Shown one piece after another: positions 7,105 to 10,804 of a stretch of 10,804 nucleotides of DNA (position 1 is the first letter of the stretch; each line of letters opens with the position of its first letter). The translations under genes were made by a program, and so were the position numbers. This stretch comes from an uncultured Bermanella sp. (lineage in GTDB: Bacteria > Pseudomonadota > Gammaproteobacteria > Pseudomonadales > Oceanobacteraceae). Location of the stretch: the NCBI GenBank assembly GCA_913054445.1, contig CAJXIK010000042.1, positions 1 to 10,804 on the forward strand, read 5' to 3'. The notes below the pieces were generated by a model, which worked only from the letters and a program-made list of their open reading frames with translations, was not told where the DNA came from and made no database searches.

Positions 7105-8502
7105 TTAGTACTTGTAGCTTTCAGGCTTGTAAGGGCCTGCCACTGGTACGTTGATGTAATCGGCTTGTGCTTGTGTCAGCTGGGTTAATACCCCGCCAAA
7201 ACCTGCCACCATGTCGGCCGCGACTTCTTCATCTAGCTTCTTAGGCAGTACCTTCACATAGATGTTGGCGGCTTTCTCGCTGGCGTTCAGGTCGGCGAAC
7301 TTAGCGTCCCACAAATACATCTGTGCCAGCACTTGGTTGGCAAACGAGCCATCCATGATACGGCTCGGGTGGCCGGTGGCGTTACCTAAATTGACCAAGC
7401 GACCTTCCGATAAAAGAATGAGGTGATCGTTGCTGGCGGCATCGCGTACTATCTTGTGTACCTGCGGCTTAATCTCCTGCCACTGCCAATTTTCACGCAT
7501 GAAGGCGGTATCAATTTCGTTATCGAAGTGGCCAATGTTGCACACTACGGCACGGGACTTGAGGGCTTGCAGCATGTTTTTATCACACACGTCGGCGTTA
7601 CCCGTGGTGGTGACGATAAGGTCGGTGTTGGCCAGCAATGTTTTATTGATGCCTTCTAGGGTGCCAGTGTTGACGCCGTTAAGGTAGGGCGAGACCACTT
7701 CAAAACCATCCATGCAGGCTTGCATGGCACAGATTGGATCGATCTCACTGATCTTCACGATCATGCCTTCTTGGTTTAAGGATTGTGCGGAACCCTTACC
7801 CACATCGCCGTAACCGATGACTAAGGCTTTCTTACCGGCCAGCAGGTGGTCGGTGCCACGCTTGATGGCGTCGTTTAAAGAATGACGGCAGCCGTACTTG
7901 TTATCGTTCTTAGACTTAGTCACCGCATCGTTGACGTTGATGGCGGGAACTTTAAGCTCACCTTTTTCCATCATCTCTAATAAGCGGTGAACGCCGGTGG
8001 TGGTCTCTTCGGATATGCCGTGGATGGCGCTTAGCATCTGTGGGTATTTATTGTGTACCATCTCGGTGAGGTCGCCGCCGTCATCCAAAATAATGTTGGC
8101 ATCCCACACTTTGTCGCTACCGGTTTCGGCCAGAATAGTCTGCTCTATGCACCATAAAAATTCTTCTTCGGTCTCACCTTTCCAGGCAAACACGGGGACA
8201 CCCGCGGCAGCCACGGCGGCGGCGGCGTGATCTTGAGTAGAGAAAATATTGCATGACGACCAGCGCACCTCGGCACCTAGGTCTACTAGGGTCTCGATAA
8301 GCACAGCCGTTTGAATGGTCATGTGGATGCAGCCCATTATCTTGGCACCGGCCAAAGGTTGCGTGGCCTTGTATTTGGTACGCAAGGCCATCAGTGCTGG
8401 CATTTCGCCTTCGGCGATGTCGATCTCTTTACGGCCCCAGGCGGCGTCGAGTTCGAATGCTGCGCTGTTTTGTGCGGCGACTTTATAATCGGTAAAGCTC
8501 AT
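7105..8502 (-). CDS. ahcY: S-adenosylhomocysteinase (SAH hydrolase) AhcY
   Basis: NAD-dependent cleavage of S-adenosylhomocysteine to homocysteine and adenosine, which removes the product inhibitor of methyltransferases. The 465-residue protein is in the normal bacterial range and includes the usual insert (about 150-160 and 180-190) relative to shorter forms. Visible sites: HMTIQTAVLIETL (His60), NIFSTQDHAAAA (85-96), ILDDGGDLT (138-146), GISEETTTGVH with Glu165/166 (162-172), VTKSKNDN with Lys196 and Asp200 (194-201), CRHSLNDAIKR (205-215), the Rossmann NAD loop GYGDVGKG (230-237), EIDPICAMQA (253-262), CNIGHFDNEID with His325, and the C-terminal YKPESYKY whose Lys/Tyr tail reaches NAD of the neighbouring subunit. 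AAGGA lies 7 nt before the ATG. It follows metK by 28 nt, so co-transcription is likely. No SAH riboswitch fits in that gap. AhcY in place of Mtn/LuxS fits a pseudomonad-like gammaproteobacterium. Confidence 0.98.
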   Translation of the reverse strand: MSFTDYKVAAQNSAAFELDAAWGRKEIDIAEGEMPALMALRTKYKATQPLAGAKIMGCIHMTIQTAVLIETLVDLGAEVRWSSCNIFSTQDHAAAAVAAAGVPVFAWKGETEEEFLWCIEQTILAETGSDKVWDANIILDDGGDLTEMVHNKYPQMLSAIHGISEETTTGVHRLLEMMEKGELKVPAINVNDAVTKSKNDNKYGCRHSLNDAIKRGTDHLLAGKKALVIGYGDVGKGSAQSLNQEGMIVKISEIDPICAMQACMDGFEVVSPYLNGVNTGTLEGINKTLLANTDLIVTTTGNADVCDKNMLQALKSRAVVCNIGHFDNEIDTAFMRENWQWQEIKPQVHKIVRDAASNDHLILLSEGRLVNLGNATGHPSRIMDGSFANQVLAQMYLWDAKFADLNASEKAANIYVKVLPKKLDEEVAADMVAGFGGVLTQLTQAQADYINVPVAGPYKPESYKY

Positions 8503-8530
8503 GTGTTATTCCTTGCAATGAATTTAAAAT

Positions 8531-9742
8531 TTATAGGTCGGCAGCGCTGATGAGCGCCTCAACCTTGTCGGTTTTTTCCCAGCTGAAGGCGGTGAAGGTC
8601 TTGCTCTTCTTCTCGCCTCGGTCTTCAAAGTGATAGGTGCTTTCAAACGGTTCGCGTCCAAAGTGACCATAGGCGGCGGTCATCTGATACATAGGGTTTA
8701 GTAACTCTAGCTGGTTTTGAATGGCGTAGGGGCGCAGGTCAAATACCGTGCGAATGACCTTGGCCAGCTCGATGTCGGTGAGCTTGCCGGTGCCAAAGGT
8801 GTTCACCGAGATAGAGGTGGGTTCGGCCACGCCGATGGCATACGACACCTGAATTTCGCAGCGCGCGGCCAGTTCGGCGGCGACGATGTTTTTGGCCACA
8901 TAACGGCCCATGTAGGCCGCCGAACGGTCGACCTTGGAAGGGTCCTTGCCCGAGAACGCACCGCCACCATGGCGCGCCATGCCGCCATACGTATCGACAA
9001 TAATCTTACGTCCGGTTAAACCGGCATCGCCCACTGGGCCGCCGATGACAAACTTGCCGGTGGGGTTAATGTGGTAAAGAGTATCGGCGTGCAACCACTC
9101 GCTGGGCAGCACCGGCTTGATGATGTTTTCTAGTACCGCCTCGCGCAGGTCTTCTAAGGAAATACCTTCGTCGTGCTGGGTGGATAACACCACGGCATCA
9201 ATCTTTGGGCTGTCGCCTTCGTAGTTGATGGTCACCTGAGATTTAGCATCTGGGCGCAACCAAGGCAGAGTGCCGTGTTTGCGCAACTCGGCCTGACGCT
9301 CGACCAGCAGGTGAGCGTAATACACCGGCGCTGGCATGAGATTAGGGGTCTCGTTGGTGGCGTAACCAAACATGAGGCCCTGATCGCCTGCTCCCTGATC
9401 TTCTGGTTTTTGACGATCGACCCCTTGGTTGATGTCTGGCGATTGTTTGCCGATGCCGTTGAGTACCGCACAGGTGGCACCATCAAACCCCACCTCGGAG
9501 CTGTTGTAACCTATATCGGTAATCACTTTGCGCACGATGTCTTCTAGGTCCACATAGCAGGAGGTGGTTAACTCACCCGCCACCACCGCCATGCCGGTTT
9601 TCACTAGGGTTTCCACCGCCACGCGCGCGTGGGGATCGCGGGCGATGATGGCATCCAGTACCGCATCCGAGATTTGATCGGCGACCTTATCTGGGTGTCC
9701 TTCGGAAACCGATTCAGAGGTAAAAATTGAATATTCACTCAT
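8531..9742 (-). CDS. metK: S-adenosylmethionine synthetase MetK
   Basis: Makes SAM from methionine and ATP, with release of phosphate and pyrophosphate; a cytoplasmic oligomer that needs Mg2+ and K+. The 403-residue length is slightly above the E. coli enzyme. Motifs in order: FTSESVSEGHPDKVADQISD (7-26) with His16 and Asp18 at the active site, VKTGMAVVAGE (47-57), the flexible-loop region NQGVDRQKPEDQ (105-116), family signature 1 GAGDQGLMFGY (117-127), DAKSQVTINY (165-174), TGRKIIVDTYGG (243-254) and signature 2 GGGAFSGKD (259-267). AAAGGAGAG lies directly before the ATG, a strong ribosome binding site. The gene starts 21 nt after the upstream ArsR/methyltransferase stop, and a small AT-rich hairpin (TAGTAT, four-nt loop, ATACTA; 9756-9771) covers that stop and leads into the Shine-Dalgarno. 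No SAM riboswitch is possible in so short a gap. Control is therefore likely to come from the promoter of the upstream regulator gene. Confidence 0.98.
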   Translation of the reverse strand: MSEYSIFTSESVSEGHPDKVADQISDAVLDAIIARDPHARVAVETLVKTGMAVVAGELTTSCYVDLEDIVRKVITDIGYNSSEVGFDGATCAVLNGIGKQSPDINQGVDRQKPEDQGAGDQGLMFGYATNETPNLMPAPVYYAHLLVERQAELRKHGTLPWLRPDAKSQVTINYEGDSPKIDAVVLSTQHDEGISLEDLREAVLENIIKPVLPSEWLHADTLYHINPTGKFVIGGPVGDAGLTGRKIIVDTYGGMARHGGGAFSGKDPSKVDRSAAYMGRYVAKNIVAAELAARCEIQVSYAIGVAEPTSISVNTFGTGKLTDIELAKVIRTVFDLRPYAIQNQLELLNPMYQMTAAYGHFGREPFESTYHFEDRGEKKSKTFTAFSWEKTDKVEALISAADL

Positions 9743-9763
9743 TCGTTCTCTCCTTTAGTATTT

Positions 9764-10732
9764 TTATACTAGTGCAATAAATTGTTTTTTAAGAATGTGG
9801 ATCTGAACCTGGAATCCGTTCTTGAGGCCGACTAATAACGGCTCTTGAGTAACAAAGCCTAGCTCATGGGCCCAGCCCAATAGTTCGTCTGGTGCGAAGC
9901 CCATCCAAAAATCGCCACAGGTAGCGCGCACCCAGTCTTGCTGGTGGGCGCATAAGTCGGTAATTAATAGCTGCCCGTTGGGGTTGAGCAGTTGCCAGCA
10001 CTGGGCCAAGAAATCCGCCGGCGAGGCAATGTGATGCAGCACCATGTTAAGGGCGACAAAGTCGGCCTGAATACCCGCTTGCAAGGCGGTGTTGATGTCG
10101 CCGTGAATAAACTCAATGTTGGCCAGCGTTTGTACCTGCTCTTTGGCCAAATCGAGCATGGGCTGGGCGATGTCGAGCGCGTATACCCGTGTAAAGTGCT
10201 CACTTAAAAACGGCAAGAAGCCGCCATCCCCCGGGCCAATTTCTAGGGCAGACTGTTGTTGGCTGTGCGGGCTGCGTTTCAGCGCCTCTTGTATGGCGTC
10301 GCTGTAGTGCCGGTAACCTGCTATGCGGTCGGTGACCGAATCCAGTTCGTGGGCATGGCTTTCGAAGAAGGCGGCCCCAATTTGCTGGCGGGCATGGCGC
10401 ACGGCCGCCAGGGTGGTGTTGGCACCCTCATCCAGTGCAGCCATGTCTAAGCAGCGCAATATGCTCTGCTGTACCTGAGCGACACTGGGCTGAGCATGGA
10501 TGTGGCGACGATAAAAAAGGGTGTTGCCTTCGCGGCGCGTGTTGAGCCAAGCCGCCTGCGTCATGATTTTTAGGTGGTGGCTTAAGGCTGACTGCTTGAT
10601 GCCCAGTAACAGCGCCAGCTCGCTGGCGGTGAACGAATCGCGCTTCAATAGCCTTAATATCTGCAACCGCATGGGGTCGGAGCTGGCTTTGAGGGTGAGT
10701 GCTAGCTCGATGCTAGGGTCTAGAGTAGGCAT
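9764..10732 (-). CDS. ArsR-family regulator fused to a SAM-dependent methyltransferase domain (SahR-like)
   Basis: Two-domain protein of 322 residues. Residues about 8-78 form an ArsR-type winged helix: DPMRLQILRLL (19-29), the helix-turn-helix FTASELALLLGIKQSALSHHLKIM (34-57) and the wing NTRREGNTLFYRR (64-76). The Cys-containing metal motif of ArsR/SmtB sensors is absent, so a metal signal is unlikely. Residues about 160-270 form a class I methyltransferase: motif I LEIGPGDGGFLP (163-174), VYALDI with acidic Asp187 for the ribose of SAM (183-188), FIHGDIN (208-214), VLHHIASPADFL (231-242) and LNPNGQLLITDL (249-260). Proteins of this shape next to metK are known in pseudomonads. SahR is an ArsR-type SAH-responsive regulator of methionine-cycle genes, and its homologues are the best functional guess. 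The MT domain may serve as SAM/SAH sensor rather than an enzyme; that is inference. It heads the metK-ahcY-metF cluster, behind a palindromic operator. No Shine-Dalgarno is seen before the ATG. Confidence 0.9.
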   Translation of the reverse strand: MPTLDPSIELALTLKASSDPMRLQILRLLKRDSFTASELALLLGIKQSALSHHLKIMTQAAWLNTRREGNTLFYRRHIHAQPSVAQVQQSILRCLDMAALDEGANTTLAAVRHARQQIGAAFFESHAHELDSVTDRIAGYRHYSDAIQEALKRSPHSQQQSALEIGPGDGGFLPFLSEHFTRVYALDIAQPMLDLAKEQVQTLANIEFIHGDINTALQAGIQADFVALNMVLHHIASPADFLAQCWQLLNPNGQLLITDLCAHQQDWVRATCGDFWMGFAPDELLGWAHELGFVTQEPLLVGLKNGFQVQIHILKKQFIALV

Positions 10733-10750
10733 GGGCGAAATGTAGCAGTG

Positions 10751-10778
10751 AATATCGACTATCGCAAGGCTATTTCAA
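10751..10778 (-). promoter_or_regulatory. Predicted sigma70 promoter of the ArsR/methyltransferase-metK cluster
   Basis: On the minus strand TTGAAA (10773-10778; five of six to the -35 consensus) and GATATT (10751-10756; four of six to the -10 consensus) are separated by 16 bp. The -35 lies inside the 24-bp palindrome. The transcript would start near 10744 and leave a leader of only about 12 nt. By-eye call. Confidence 0.5.
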
Positions 10779-10793
10779 AATATTTTGAAATAG
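10770..10793. promoter_or_regulatory. Perfect 24-bp palindrome, probable operator of the adjacent ArsR-type regulator
   Basis: The half-site CTATTTCAAAAT is followed directly by its exact reverse complement, with no spacer and no mismatch over 24 bp. It ends 37 bp upstream of the regulator's ATG and overlaps the predicted -35. ArsR-family dimers bind such inverted repeats, so repression by promoter occlusion is likely. A TTGAAA at 10785-10790 on the plus strand would give the same relation to a rightward gene beyond the window. Confidence 0.82.
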
Positions 10794-10804
10794 GTTTTAG
10801 GGGG

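Noticed and set aside
8503..8530. SAH riboswitch upstream of ahcY, or SAM riboswitch upstream of metK (9743-9763)
   Set aside because: The gaps are 28 and 21 nt, too short for any known aptamer, and hold only ribosome binding sites and AT-rich sequence.
8717..9019. Plus-strand open frame of 100 codons inside metK, and similar long antisense frames in metF, ahcY and chpA
   Set aside because: They lie wholly inside strongly conserved genes on the other strand or frame, show no recognisable domains and have no ribosome binding sites. They are shadows of the real coding frames.
9756..9771. AT-rich hairpin TAGTAT-TTTT-ATACTA as a terminator or operator before metK
   Set aside because: Six A-T rich pairs make a weak stem with no T tract after it on the minus strand, and the strong metK ribosome binding site follows at once. 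Noted only within the metK entry.

Overview
The window looks chromosomal and comes from a gammaproteobacterium of the Pseudomonas/Cellvibrio type. Supporting signs are a Pil-Chp (twitching-motility) chemosensory cluster with a hybrid multi-Hpt ChpA kinase, a Pseudomonas-style MetF ending, AhcY in place of an Mtn/LuxS route, and the general neighbourhood (chp genes, rsmE, metF, ahcY, metK and an ArsR/methyltransferase gene). Genus assignment is inference. Base composition is moderate throughout, codon use looks uniform, and I see no insertion sequence, phage, CRISPR array, tRNA or rRNA.

Plus strand, 2-5267: the 3' end of the Pil-Chp operon. It holds a large chpA (its 5' part lies outside the window), then chpB (CheB-like methylesterase) and chpC (CheW-like adaptor). 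In the known system ChpA phosphorylates the PilG/PilH response regulators that control type IV pilus extension and retraction and cAMP signalling. ChpB resets the PilJ receptor and ChpC couples receptor to kinase. The left edge of the window lies in a 12-bp in-frame tandem repeat coding for a Val-Glu-Pro-Glu linker. chpB has no ordinary start codon where its fold requires one; an ATT with a good Shine-Dalgarno sequence is the best candidate.

Minus strand, 10732 down to 5293: a methyl-cycle cluster transcribed toward the chp genes. In order of transcription it is an ArsR-type regulator fused to a SAM-dependent methyltransferase domain, metK, ahcY, metF and rsmE. MetK makes S-adenosylmethionine (SAM), AhcY removes S-adenosylhomocysteine (SAH), and MetF supplies 5-methyl-tetrahydrofolate to remethylate homocysteine. 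RsmE is a SAM-consuming 16S rRNA methyltransferase. The first three genes are tightly spaced. metF follows after a 173-nt gap holding a cluster of three REP-like palindromes, and an intrinsic terminator separates metF from rsmE.

The most interesting regulatory signal is at the right edge. A perfect 24-bp palindrome (10770-10793) overlaps the -35 element of a predicted promoter for the ArsR/methyltransferase gene. Together they suggest an autoregulated SAH- or SAM-responsive switch (SahR-like) over the whole methyl-cycle cluster. No gene-free stretch exceeds 300 bases.
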